From Sphingosinicella sp. (GTDB lineage: Bacteria > Pseudomonadota > Alphaproteobacteria > Sphingomonadales > Sphingomonadaceae), in contig NZ_JACESP010000029.1 in NCBI RefSeq assembly GCF_013911755.1, forward strand, positions 1-38,817: a stretch of DNA of 38,817 bases. The letters are read 5' to 3'. The notes below the pieces were generated by a model, which made no database searches, had not been told where the DNA came from, and saw only the letters and a program-made list of their open reading frames with translations. The translations under genes and the position numbers were made by a program. This document shows positions 1 through 8,731 of this stretch, in pieces (position 1 is the first letter of the stretch; each line of letters opens with the position of its first letter).

Positions 1-1742
<1,742 letters not shown>

Positions 1743-1838
1743 ATCTCCCGTGCTTCCTCTTTCAAATTCCAAGCAGGAACAAACGATTGATCCCGCCACT
1801 GCGCAGACTTGCCGCAGCGTCGTTGATCTACGCGGGCG

Positions 1839-1867
1839 ATGTAGGAACAGCGCCAGCGCCATACAAG
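1839..1867 (-). promoter_or_regulatory. Candidate RpoH (sigma-32) promoter for dnaK
   Basis: On the minus strand CTTG (1864-1867) is followed by an 18-base spacer and CCTACAT (1839-1845). This fits the alphaproteobacterial heat-shock pattern, as I remember it CTTG, 17-18 bases, CYTATNT, with one mismatch. The same two boxes with the same spacer stand before hrcA. The distance to the dnaK ATG leaves a leader of roughly 90 bases. No CIRCE repeat is visible here. Confidence 0.6.
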
Positions 1868-1997
1868 AGCGCGGGTGCGCCGCCGATGCGTTTTGCGTCC
1901 GCGATGGGGACGTGCTGCCGCATGGCGCAAAGGCCCCGAGCTGTGGCATGAAGCATTCATGCGGAGCGTGGATGTCTCTGGCGAAGGATCGAAGACC

Positions 1998-2492
1998 GTG
2001 GCGCGTATCGACAGAAACCTTGGAATTGCGGCGTGTGTGACGGCGCTGTTGCTGCTCGCGGCGGCAGCGATCGGCGGCCGGGCGCTTGCCGCGCCTCCCA
2101 CGCCGACCGTCAGCAACGCCTGGATCCGCCTGCCTGTCGTCGCGGGCCGCCCCGCTGCCCTGTATGCAACGATCGCTGCAGGCGCGATGGGGGATCGGCT
2201 GATCGCCGTGGAAGGCCCGAAACCCGCGCGCTTCGAGCTGCACGCGACGAAAGCCGAGAACGGCGTGATGCGCATGGTTCCGCTCGTCGGCCTGCCGGTG
2301 AACCCGGGCCAGAAGATCGAACTGAAACCCGGCGGAATGCACGTGATGGTGTTCGGCCTGCCCGCCACCAAGCCCGATTCGCGCGTGCCGCTGACCTTCG
2401 TGTTCGAAAAGGCCGGCCGCGTCGCGGTTTCCGCGCACGCGATGAGCGCGACGGCGCCGGAGATGAAAAGCGGAGAGCATTCGCATCATTAG
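1998..2492 (+). CDS. Periplasmic copper chaperone, PCu(A)C family
   Basis: Exported copper-binding protein of the PCu(A)C/DUF461 family, whose members deliver Cu(I) to the CuA centre of cytochrome oxidase or buffer periplasmic copper. The signature H-x10-M-x21-H-x-M is exact: H82, M93, H115 and M117, counted from the GTG start. A signal peptide covers residues 1-31 (hydrophobic run [11 protein letters not shown], probable cleavage after ALA). The protein ends in a His-rich GEHSHH tail that could bind metal. I prefer GTG 1998, which has GAAGGA nine bases upstream and gives a clean signal peptide. ATG 1959 is in frame but has no evident ribosome site. The stop overlaps the likely beginning of the next gene. 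No copper oxidase gene is adjacent. Confidence 0.85.
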   Translation: MARIDRNLGIAACVTALLLLAAAAIGGRALAAPPTPTVSNAWIRLPVVAGRPAALYATIAAGAMGDRLIAVEGPKPARFELHATKAENGVMRMVPLVGLPVNPGQKIELKPGGMHVMVFGLPATKPDSRVPLTFVFEKAGRVAVSAHAMSATAPEMKSGEHSHH

Positions 2493-2964
2493 GGCGCTGA
2501 CGGACGGCGAACGCATGATGGCGCGCCGGGCCTTCGGCGACGCGATCGATCTCGCGCGCGTCACCATCCGGCGCGCGAAATGGTGGTGGCTGCAACCCGC
2601 GTGGGTGGTGATGGCGCCAGACGGGCACATCTGGTTCCACCCCAACAACGCCTCCTGGCGCGAGGATTTCAGCCGCGCCTCGCTGTTCCTGCAGGGCCTC
2701 ATCGTTCACGAGCTGACGCACGTGTGGCAGCACCAGCAGGGCGTGAACCTGATCCTGCGGCGTGGCCCGCTGGCGCGCTACGACTACCTGCCGCTGAAAG
2801 CGGGGCTCGGCTTTTCGGGCTATGGACTCGAACAGCAGGCGGAGATCGTGCGCGACGCCTATGTGAAACGCATGGGCGGCGACGTACCGGGCACCCCGCC
2901 GCTCGCGACATACGACGCGCTCTTGCCGTTTCGGGCGGAGAGCGGCGAGCGGGGGATCGTTTAG
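2488..2964 (+). CDS. HExxH protein of unknown function (vgr-related type)
   Basis: A protein of about 150 residues carrying [13 protein letters not shown], a zinc-metallopeptidase HExxH signature (H65, E66 and H69 counted from ATG 2515), and further on [10 protein letters not shown] with E110 as a possible third ligand. From memory, sphingomonads carry similar proteins labelled 'vgr related protein', and the HELTH plus late glutamate recalls DUF4157. Neither protease activity nor a substrate is known. The first ATG (2515) looks too late: the preceding codons read ALTDGER in frame and look coding, like the start of its relatives. An in-frame TGA at 2464 limits the start, so ATT 2488, with GGAGAG ten bases upstream and overlapping the previous stop, is my tentative choice. 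Otherwise use 2515. No signal peptide or membrane segment is visible. Confidence 0.7.
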   Translation: MRALTDGERMMARRAFGDAIDLARVTIRRAKWWWLQPAWVVMAPDGHIWFHPNNASWREDFSRASLFLQGLIVHELTHVWQHQQGVNLILRRGPLARYDYLPLKAGLGFSGYGLEQQAEIVRDAYVKRMGGDVPGTPPLATYDALLPFRAESGERGIV

Positions 2965-3068
2965 GGCACGCGGCATCGGCTCGCCGCACGAGACTCTCGA
3001 AACGTCTCCGTAATACTGGCGTTAACCAGAATGTTGTGCGCGAAGGATGCGCCCGAACATGCAAGGCA

Positions 3069-3120
3069 TCCGTGACGTTCCCTGGGAGAGGAGCCGGGCA
3101 GCCGGATACGGCGTCACGGA
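3069..3120 (+). repeat. 9-bp inverted repeat in the leader of the OmpA-type gene
   Basis: TCCGTGACG at 3069-3077 pairs perfectly with CGTCACGGA at 3112-3120 around a 34-base, GC-rich, partly self-complementary loop. It lies in the 221-base gap before the OmpA-type gene and would form a leader hairpin if transcription starts upstream. No clear promoter boxes are recognisable in this gap. Confidence 0.35.
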
Positions 3121-3185
3121 AGTGCTGATCGGCCGACACGCGCGCCTACGCGCGGTCGATGGGTCGAGTTTGATGGAGGAACGCG

Positions 3186-4064
3186 ATGAGTATTATTTCC
3201 AAGAGTCCAAGAATGTTCCTGCTGCTTGCGCTTTCCGGCATGGTGCCGGCCAGCCTGCACGCGCAGCCTCAGGATATGAGCGGGGCCGACCCGTCCATTG
3301 ACGTGAACGCCTATCCACCGGCCGACCTTTCGGGAATGCCCGAAGGGCCAGATGTCGAAGGGTTTATCGCGGCGCGCAAGGACCAGAAGATGCTGGTCAC
3401 GATCCCCGGCGGCGCGAAACAGACGGTTTTCATCAGCGAGGCGACGAAGGTGAAATCCAGCGGCGGCTTCCTCGGGGCGAGCAGCAAGAAACTGGCCCTG
3501 GACGCACTGCTGAACGGTCTGCCGGTCACCATCAAGACGGTGCAGTGGGGGCAAGGGCTGGTGGCGAGCCAGGTCGCGCTCAAGAACAAGGACCTCAAGA
3601 CCGCGTCGATGATCCACAACGCGACCGACCAGCGCTTTGCCGAGCAGTCCGCAGCGACGGAAGCGCTTCGCGGCCGCGTGGCGGATATCGATCAGTATAA
3701 CGTGAAAAACACGATGAGCGTGAACTTCGACACCGGCAAGGCGGTGCTGTCAGAGCAGGCGAAAACCGATCTCTGCGCGGCCGCGAGCGAGGCCGAAGCG
3801 ATGGACAACGCGCTGCTGCTTGTCGTCGGCTACACCGATTCCACGGGAAGCGAGGAATATAACCAGGTTCTGAGCGAGAAGCGCGCCGCCCGCGTCGTGA
3901 ATTATCTGCAGCAGGCCTGCGGCTGGAAGCCCTATCGTATGCTGACGCCCACCGGAATGGCCGAAGCCGACCCGGCGGCAAGCAACGACTCCGTCGAAGG
4001 CAAGGCACAGAATCGCCGCGTCGCGGTGAACATTCTGGTCAGCAAGGGCCTCGACGGGATTTGA
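3186..4064 (+). CDS. OmpA-family envelope protein
   Basis: Exported 292-residue protein with a C-terminal OmpA-like peptidoglycan-binding domain. Residues 1-27 form a Sec signal peptide (LLLALSGMVPASLHA then QPQ). The central part, about residues 45-150, has no transmembrane pattern I recognise. The OmpA_C domain runs from about residue 175: VNFDTGKAVLS, then GYTDSTGSEEYNQVLSEKRAARV with the peptidoglycan-contacting Asp and Arg, and finally QNRRV. It probably tethers the outer membrane or periplasmic partners to the cell wall. The start is well supported by GGAGG a few bases before ATG 3186. The gene stands alone and is followed by a strong terminator. No N-terminal beta-barrel is evident, so I do not call it a porin. 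Confidence 0.85.
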   Translation: MSIISKSPRMFLLLALSGMVPASLHAQPQDMSGADPSIDVNAYPPADLSGMPEGPDVEGFIAARKDQKMLVTIPGGAKQTVFISEATKVKSSGGFLGASSKKLALDALLNGLPVTIKTVQWGQGLVASQVALKNKDLKTASMIHNATDQRFAEQSAATEALRGRVADIDQYNVKNTMSVNFDTGKAVLSEQAKTDLCAAASEAEAMDNALLLVVGYTDSTGSEEYNQVLSEKRAARVVNYLQQACGWKPYRMLTPTGMAEADPAASNDSVEGKAQNRRVAVNILVSKGLDGI

Positions 4065-4070
4065 GGCTAT

Positions 4071-4106
4071 GCGGGGTGGGTTCGCGCCCACCCCGCGTCA
4101 CATTTT
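4071..4106 (+). terminator. Rho-independent terminator after the OmpA-type gene
   Basis: A perfect 10-bp stem, GCGGGGTGGG (4071-4080) with CCCACCCCGC (4087-4096), closes a TTCGCG loop. A TTTT tract follows at 4103-4106. It sits seven bases after the stop at 4064 and between converging genes. The opposite strand has no T tract, so it mainly serves the plus strand. Confidence 0.8.
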
Positions 4107-4127
4107 CCCGGTGGCGAAGCGCTGCGG

Positions 4128-4511
4128 TTAAACCGCCCGCACCCAGATCAGATCGTGGAAGAACTCGGCGCCCGAGCGGCTGGTCTCGGGAGGCGTGCGG
4201 AGCAGAAGGCGGCCGTCGCCGGTGGGGTCGAACTCGACCACGCGGCGCGTGAGCGTCGTGCCGACCCAGCGCTGGACAGTGGCGTGCTCGACGGCGTGGT
4301 GCACGTCGTCGCCCTCGCGCTGCCAGCGGCCCGCGTAGGCGATGACGAGCGGATCTGCGCCGTCCATCTGCCGCGTGAGGATCGCGCTCACGTGACCCTC
4401 GGAATGGTAGAAGATGCGCCCGCTCGCATCGAGGACGTAGGGATCGCCGTCGCGAAACTCCACCCACTGGTCGAGCTGCCACACGCCGCAGATGGGATCG
4501 GGCTCAGCCAT
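4128..4511 (-). CDS. Lipocalin-like domain protein
   Basis: A 127-residue protein resembling the lipocalin-like family (PF13924): GVWQLDQW near the start, SGRIFYHSEGHVSAIL, then AYAGRWQREGDDVHHAVEHA and the ending GRLLLRTPP. Members are small beta-barrels predicted to bind hydrophobic ligands, mostly of unknown physiological role. No signal peptide is seen, so it is probably cytosolic. The ATG (4509-4511) shares one base with the TGA of grpE (TGATG), so it is almost certainly co-transcribed with hrcA-grpE and may be heat-regulated by that route. A TTG one codon upstream is possible but less likely. Confidence 0.75.
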   Translation of the reverse strand: MAEPDPICGVWQLDQWVEFRDGDPYVLDASGRIFYHSEGHVSAILTRQMDGADPLVIAYAGRWQREGDDVHHAVEHATVQRWVGTTLTRRVVEFDPTGDGRLLLRTPPETSRSGAEFFHDLIWVRAV

Positions 4512-5041
4512 CAAGCTTCCTTCGCAACAGTGACCATCGCGGGGCGCAGCAAGCGATCCTTGAGGACATAACCGGTTTGCAGCTCGGCCACGATCTGGCC
4601 GGGTTCGGCGCCTTCCTGCACAACTTCGAGCATTGCCTGGTGCCGGTTCGGATCGAGCTTCTGGCCGACGCTTTCGACGCGCGCGATACCGTGCTTTTCG
4701 AACGCCTTCAGCAGTTCCTTCTCGGTGATCTCCACGCCCGAAAGCAGCGGGCTGGCCACGACATCGTCCTTCGCGGCAGCATCGAGCGCGCGGCGCAGGT
4801 TATCGGCGACGCCGAGCAGATCACGCGCGAAGCCGGTGACGGCGTAGGCGACTGCGTCCGCCTTCTCGCGTTCGAGACGGCGACGCACATTTTCCGATTC
4901 CGCGACGGCGCGCAGCAGCCGGTCCTTGAGATCGGCAATCTCGGCGTCCTTCTCGGCGAGCGGATCGGCCTCCGGCACCTCCACCGGCTGTTCGGCGGCA
5001 GCGATCTCTTCGGGGGTCAGCTTTTCGTTGTCTTCAATCAT
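4511..5041 (-). CDS. grpE: Nucleotide exchange factor GrpE
   Basis: Co-chaperone that releases ADP from DnaK. The 176-residue protein shows an acidic N-terminus, a long helical region (about residues 28-75, dimer coiled coil) and the C-terminal GrpE signature GYVLKDRLLRPAMVTV. Length is close to the usual 170-200. Its ATG overlaps the hrcA TGA by four bases (ATGA), and its own TGA overlaps the lipocalin-like gene, which indicates a translationally coupled three-gene unit. A separate promoter is not evident, so expression should follow the RpoH-type promoter before hrcA. Confidence 0.97.
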   Translation of the reverse strand: MIEDNEKLTPEEIAAAEQPVEVPEADPLAEKDAEIADLKDRLLRAVAESENVRRRLEREKADAVAYAVTGFARDLLGVADNLRRALDAAAKDDVVASPLLSGVEITEKELLKAFEKHGIARVESVGQKLDPNRHQAMLEVVQEGAEPGQIVAELQTGYVLKDRLLRPAMVTVAKEA

Positions 5042-6090
5042 CCTATCAGCCTGCTGAGTGTTCGGGCGGTGTAATCCACCATGGGCACGATGCGTGCATA
5101 GTTGAGGCGCGTGGGACCGATGACGCCCACGACGCCGACGATCCGGCCTTCGGCGCCGCTGTATGGCGCGGCGATAACCGATGAACCGGAGAGCGAGAAG
5201 AGCTTGTTTTCCGAGCCGATGAAGATTTTCATCGCCCGCGCCTCGCGCGCATCGTCGAGGACGCGCAGCATTTCGACCTTGTCGTCGAGATCGGCGAGCA
5301 GCGAACGCACGCGCTGCAGGTCCGCCTCCGCCGCATCATCGAGCAGGTGCGACTGGCCGCGCACGATGAGCACGGCGCGGTCGGCATCGTCCGCCGACCA
5401 GCTCGCAATGCCGCGCGCGACGAGATCGCGTGTGGCACTGTCGATCAGCGCACGTTCGGTTTCGATCTCCAGCTTCAGCAGCGCCGCCGCATCGGCGAGC
5501 GTGGAGCCGGCGAGGCGCGCGGTGAGATAATTCCCCGCCTCGATGAGCGCCGCCGGGGACACCGGATATTCCAGTTCGACGATACGGTTTTCGACCGTGC
5601 CGTCGTCCGCGACGAGGATCGCGAGGATGCGCGTCGGTGACAGCGCCGTGAAGCTCGCCTGCCGCAGCACGCGCTCGGTACGCGGCACCATGACCACGGC
5701 GGCGCAGGATGAAAGCCCCGAAAGCACGGCGGTCGCGCGCGACAGCACATCTTCCACGGCGCGGTCGGGCGCACTGAGGCCTGCTTCGATCGCGGCGCGT
5801 TCCTCCGCCCCCGCCTCGCTCGCCTGCATCATGCCGTCGACAAACAGGCGCAGGCCGAAATCGGTGGGCACGCGGCCCGCCGAGGTGTGCGGACTACCGA
5901 GCAGGCCGACGCGCTCCAGATCGTGAAGAACGCTGCGGATTGATGCAGACGAAAGACCGAGACTGTCGGCGCGCGTCGCGAGCGTCTTCGAACCGACCGG
6001 CGTGCCCGAGGCGATATATTCCTCGACGACCTGCCGAAACACGGCGCGCGCGCGGTCTGAAAGCTCTGATATGGTTGGACCGCTCGTCAT
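5038..6090 (-). CDS. hrcA: Heat-inducible transcription repressor HrcA
   Basis: Repressor that binds CIRCE operators, usually of groESL in alphaproteobacteria, and is itself folded by GroEL. The 350 residues fit the family: N-terminal winged helix (ELSDRARAVFRQVVEEYIASGTPVGSKTL, then SLGLSSASIRSVLHDLERVGLL and SPHTSAGRVPTD), followed by the GAF-like dimerisation domain and the C-terminal GVVGVIGPTRLNYARIVPMVDYTA. The start is fixed by homology, although no Shine-Dalgarno sequence precedes it. The candidate promoter -10 ends only nine bases before the ATG, suggesting a leaderless or nearly leaderless message. No CIRCE copy is visible near hrcA or dnaK. Confidence 0.97.
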   Translation of the reverse strand: MTSGPTISELSDRARAVFRQVVEEYIASGTPVGSKTLATRADSLGLSSASIRSVLHDLERVGLLGSPHTSAGRVPTDFGLRLFVDGMMQASEAGAEERAAIEAGLSAPDRAVEDVLSRATAVLSGLSSCAAVVMVPRTERVLRQASFTALSPTRILAILVADDGTVENRIVELEYPVSPAALIEAGNYLTARLAGSTLADAAALLKLEIETERALIDSATRDLVARGIASWSADDADRAVLIVRGQSHLLDDAAEADLQRVRSLLADLDDKVEMLRVLDDAREARAMKIFIGSENKLFSLSGSSVIAAPYSGAEGRIVGVVGVIGPTRLNYARIVPMVDYTARTLSRLIG

Positions 6091-6099
6091 CGTGACGCA

Positions 6100-6128
6100 A
6101 TGTAGGGTGGCGCATCGCCCCTCTCAAG
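6100..6128 (-). promoter_or_regulatory. Candidate RpoH (sigma-32) promoter for hrcA-grpE
   Basis: On the minus strand CTTG (6125-6128), an 18-base spacer and CCTACAT (6100-6106) exactly repeat the boxes and spacing before dnaK. The spacer sequences differ, so this is shared function rather than a duplicated segment. The -10 lies nine bases before the hrcA start. Confidence 0.6.
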
Positions 6129-6198
6129 TGATCTGGACCCCGGTGGCGCGAGCCGGTACACGGCGCGGCAGAACCTATTCCCCCGTACAGGAGTTTTC

Positions 6199-6915
6199 AT
6201 GCGACCTTCCGGCCGCGCGCCCGACGAGATGCGCACCATCGAAATGATCCCCGGCTTCTCGCGTCATGCCGAAGGCTCGTGCCTCGTGAAGTTCGGCGAC
6301 ACGCATGTGCTGGTGACGGCGAGCCTGGAAGAACGCGTGCCGCCGTTCCTGCGCGGCAAGGGCGAAGGCTGGGTGACGGCCGAGTATGGAATGCTCCCCC
6401 GCGCCACGCACACGCGCGGATCGCGCGAGGCGGCGAAGGGCAAGCAATCCGGCCGCACGCAGGAAATCCAGCGCCTGATCGGCCGCTCGCTACGCACGAT
6501 CGTGGACCTGAAGGCGCTCGGCGAGCGGCAGATCACCATCGACTGCGACGTGCTGCAGGCTGACGGCGGCACGCGCACGGCGGCGATTTCCGGTGCGTGG
6601 GTCGCGCTGCGCATCGCGGTCGACAAATTGATGGCGGACGGATTGCTGACGGTGGACCCCATTCGCGCGCAGGTCGGCGCGATCAGCTGCGGCGTTTACG
6701 AGGGCACGGCGGTGCTCGACCTCGATTACCCGGAAGATTCCGCCGCCGAGACCGACGCCAATTTCGTGATGACCGACAAGGGCGGCATCGTGGAGGTGCA
6801 GGGCACCGCCGAGCGCGACCCGTTTGACGAAGAGACGCTGCTGCGGATGCTCCGTCTCGCACGCATCGGCTGCGGCAAGATCTACGCGGCGCAGGCGAAG
6901 GCGACGGGGCGCTAG
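6199..6915 (+). CDS. rph: Ribonuclease PH
   Basis: Phosphorolytic 3'-5' exoribonuclease that trims tRNA 3' ends. The 238-residue product is the standard length and has the family start [11 protein letters not shown], the conserved [17 protein letters not shown] block, the basic [33 protein letters not shown] stretch with the phosphate-binding Arg region, and VVEVQGTAE-like [12 protein letters not shown] near the end. ATG 6199 is supported by AGGAG about seven bases upstream. It is divergent from hrcA and heads a tight rph-rdgB-hemW unit, with rdgB starting four bases after its stop. Confidence 0.97.
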   Translation: MRPSGRAPDEMRTIEMIPGFSRHAEGSCLVKFGDTHVLVTASLEERVPPFLRGKGEGWVTAEYGMLPRATHTRGSREAAKGKQSGRTQEIQRLIGRSLRTIVDLKALGERQITIDCDVLQADGGTRTAAISGAWVALRIAVDKLMADGLLTVDPIRAQVGAISCGVYEGTAVLDLDYPEDSAAETDANFVMTDKGGIVEVQGTAERDPFDEETLLRMLRLARIGCGKIYAAQAKATGR

Positions 6916-6919
6916 GCGC

Positions 6920-7516
6920 ATGGCGCGGAAGCTCCTCCCCGGCACGCTGATCGTGGCGAGCCACAACCCCGGCAAGGTGCGGGAAATCCGCGATCTGCTG
7001 TCGCCGTTCGGCATCGCGCCGGTGTCGGCGGGGGATGCGGGCCTGCCCGAGCCGGAGGAAACGGAAACGACGTTTCGCGGCAATGCCGAGTTGAAGGCGC
7101 TCGCGGCCGCGCGCGGATCGGGGCTGCCGGCGCTTGCCGACGATTCGGGGCTCAGCGTCCACGCGCTCGGCGGCGATCCCGGCATCTATTCGGCGCGCTG
7201 GGCGGGACCGGAGAAGGATTTCGGCCTCGCGATGCGCAAGGTGCACGACGCGCTCGGCAATGCCGCCGACCGCCGCGCGCACTTCACCTGCGCGCTGTCG
7301 CTGGCGTGGCCGGACGGACACGTCGAGACGTTCGAGGGCCATGTGCACGGCACGCTCGTGTGGCCACCGCGCGGCGAGAAGGGTTTCGGCTATGATCCGA
7401 TGTTTGTGCCGGAAGGGCGCGACATCAGCTTCGGCGAAATGGAGCCCGGCGCGAAACACGCGATGAGCCACCGCGCGCGGGCGTTCGCACAGCTGGTTGA
7501 GGCATGTCTGAAATAA
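6920..7516 (+). CDS. rdgB: RdgB/HAM1-type XTP/dITP pyrophosphatase
   Basis: House-cleaning hydrolase that converts ITP, dITP and XTP to monophosphates to keep deaminated purines out of nucleic acids. The 198-residue protein shows the family hallmarks: [13 protein letters not shown] at the N-terminus, [14 protein letters not shown], the metal-binding [24 protein letters not shown], and [12 protein letters not shown] followed by SHRARA. ATG 6920 lies four bases after the rph stop, and its 3' end overlaps hemW by 13 bases, so the three genes are probably co-transcribed. Confidence 0.95.
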   Translation: MARKLLPGTLIVASHNPGKVREIRDLLSPFGIAPVSAGDAGLPEPEETETTFRGNAELKALAAARGSGLPALADDSGLSVHALGGDPGIYSARWAGPEKDFGLAMRKVHDALGNAADRRAHFTCALSLAWPDGHVETFEGHVHGTLVWPPRGEKGFGYDPMFVPEGRDISFGEMEPGAKHAMSHRARAFAQLVEACLK

Positions 7517-8631
7517 CGGCGCCGCTGGCGCTTTACGTCCACTGGCCGTTCTGCGTCTCCAAATGCCCGTACTGCGACTTCAACAGCCATGTCCGCGAGC
7601 GCATCGATGAAGCGGCGTGGCGCGACGCGCTGATCGCCGACATGGACTATGAGGCGCGCCTGACACCGGGACGGCGGCTTTCGAGCCTGTTTTTCGGCGG
7701 CGGCACGCCTTCGTTGATGTCGCCCGAAACGGTCGGTGCGATCATCGATGCCGCCGACCGGCTGTGGGGCTTCGAGAACGCCGAGATCACGCTGGAGGCG
7801 AACCCTTCGAGCGTTGAGGCCGGGCGCTTCGCGGGCTTCGCGGCGGCGGGGGTGAACCGGGTGTCGCTCGGGCTGCAGGCGCTTGATGACGCGGCGCTGA
7901 AGGCGCTGGGACGCGCGCACGACCTTGCCGAGGGGCTCGCCGCGCTCGACGTGGCGCAGAGGCATTTCCCGCGCGTGAGCTTCGATCTCATTTACGCACG
8001 CGAGGGGCAGAGGCCCGAGGAATGGGAGGCCGAGCTGACACGCGCCTTGGCGTTCGGCACGGAGCACCTGTCGCTTTACCAGCTCACCATCGAGCCGGGG
8101 ACAGCGTTCGCGACCCGGGCGCGGCTGGGACGGCTGACGCTGCCGGAGGAAGACGCCTCGCTCGGCATGTTCGAAATGACCCGGGCGATGACGGCGGCGG
8201 CGGGGCTGCCCGCCTATGAGGTTTCGAACCACGCGCGGCCCGGCGCGGAGAGCCGCCACAACCTCACCTACTGGCGCTACGGCGACTACGTGGGCGTCGG
8301 CCCCGGCGCGCACGGGCGGCGCGGCGGCATGGCGACGACCCGCGAACGGCTGCCGGAGACGTGGCTTAAAACGCCGGTGGCGAACGAAACCCCACTCGAA
8401 GCGAGCACGCGCGCCGACGAGGCGCTGCTGATGGGACTGCGCCTGCTTGAGGGTATCGATGAGGCGGTTTTTGCTGAACGCACGGGGAAGCGGCTCGGCG
8501 ATGTCGTTAGCCGCGCGGGCCTCGACGAGACCATGCAGCTTGGGCTCGTTGTCTGGGAAAATGAGCGTCTGCGGCTGACCGATAAGGGCCAGCCGCTGCT
8601 CAACGCGGTGGTTTCTCGGTTGCTGACATAG
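7504..8631 (+). CDS. hemW: Radical SAM heme chaperone HemW
   Basis: Radical-SAM protein of the HemN-like family now regarded as a heme chaperone rather than coproporphyrinogen dehydrogenase. The [4Fe-4S] motif is C17-x3-C21-x2-C24 followed by Asp-Phe ([10 protein letters not shown]). It lacks the extra Cys that marks true HemN. Other family marks are [35 protein letters not shown] and [20 protein letters not shown]. The 375 residues are the typical length. It begins inside the last codons of rdgB. A large perfect inverted repeat follows its stop by two bases. Confidence 0.93.
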   Translation: MSEITAPLALYVHWPFCVSKCPYCDFNSHVRERIDEAAWRDALIADMDYEARLTPGRRLSSLFFGGGTPSLMSPETVGAIIDAADRLWGFENAEITLEANPSSVEAGRFAGFAAAGVNRVSLGLQALDDAALKALGRAHDLAEGLAALDVAQRHFPRVSFDLIYAREGQRPEEWEAELTRALAFGTEHLSLYQLTIEPGTAFATRARLGRLTLPEEDASLGMFEMTRAMTAAAGLPAYEVSNHARPGAESRHNLTYWRYGDYVGVGPGAHGRRGGMATTRERLPETWLKTPVANETPLEASTRADEALLMGLRLLEGIDEAVFAERTGKRLGDVVSRAGLDETMQLGLVVWENERLRLTDKGQPLLNAVVSRLLT

Positions 8632-8632
8632 G

Positions 8633-8725
8633 GGTCGTGCGTCCCTCGACTACGCTCGGGATGATGCACGTTATTACAAGGTACAAAGGTCGTTCATCCC
8701 GAGCGTAGTCGAGGGACGCACGACC
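8633..8725. repeat. 32-bp perfect inverted repeat between convergent genes
   Basis: Positions 8633-8664 are the exact reverse complement of 8694-8725, separated by a 29-base loop (8665-8693). The arms contain the pentamer-rich core CCTCGACTACGCTCGGG. The element fills the space between hemW (+) and the PBP-activator gene (-), so its RNA hairpin would form in transcripts from either side. There is no T tract. I saw no second copy in this window. From memory, similar sequences are dispersed repeats in sphingomonad genomes. Confidence 0.85.
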
Positions 8726-8731
8726 TCCCCG

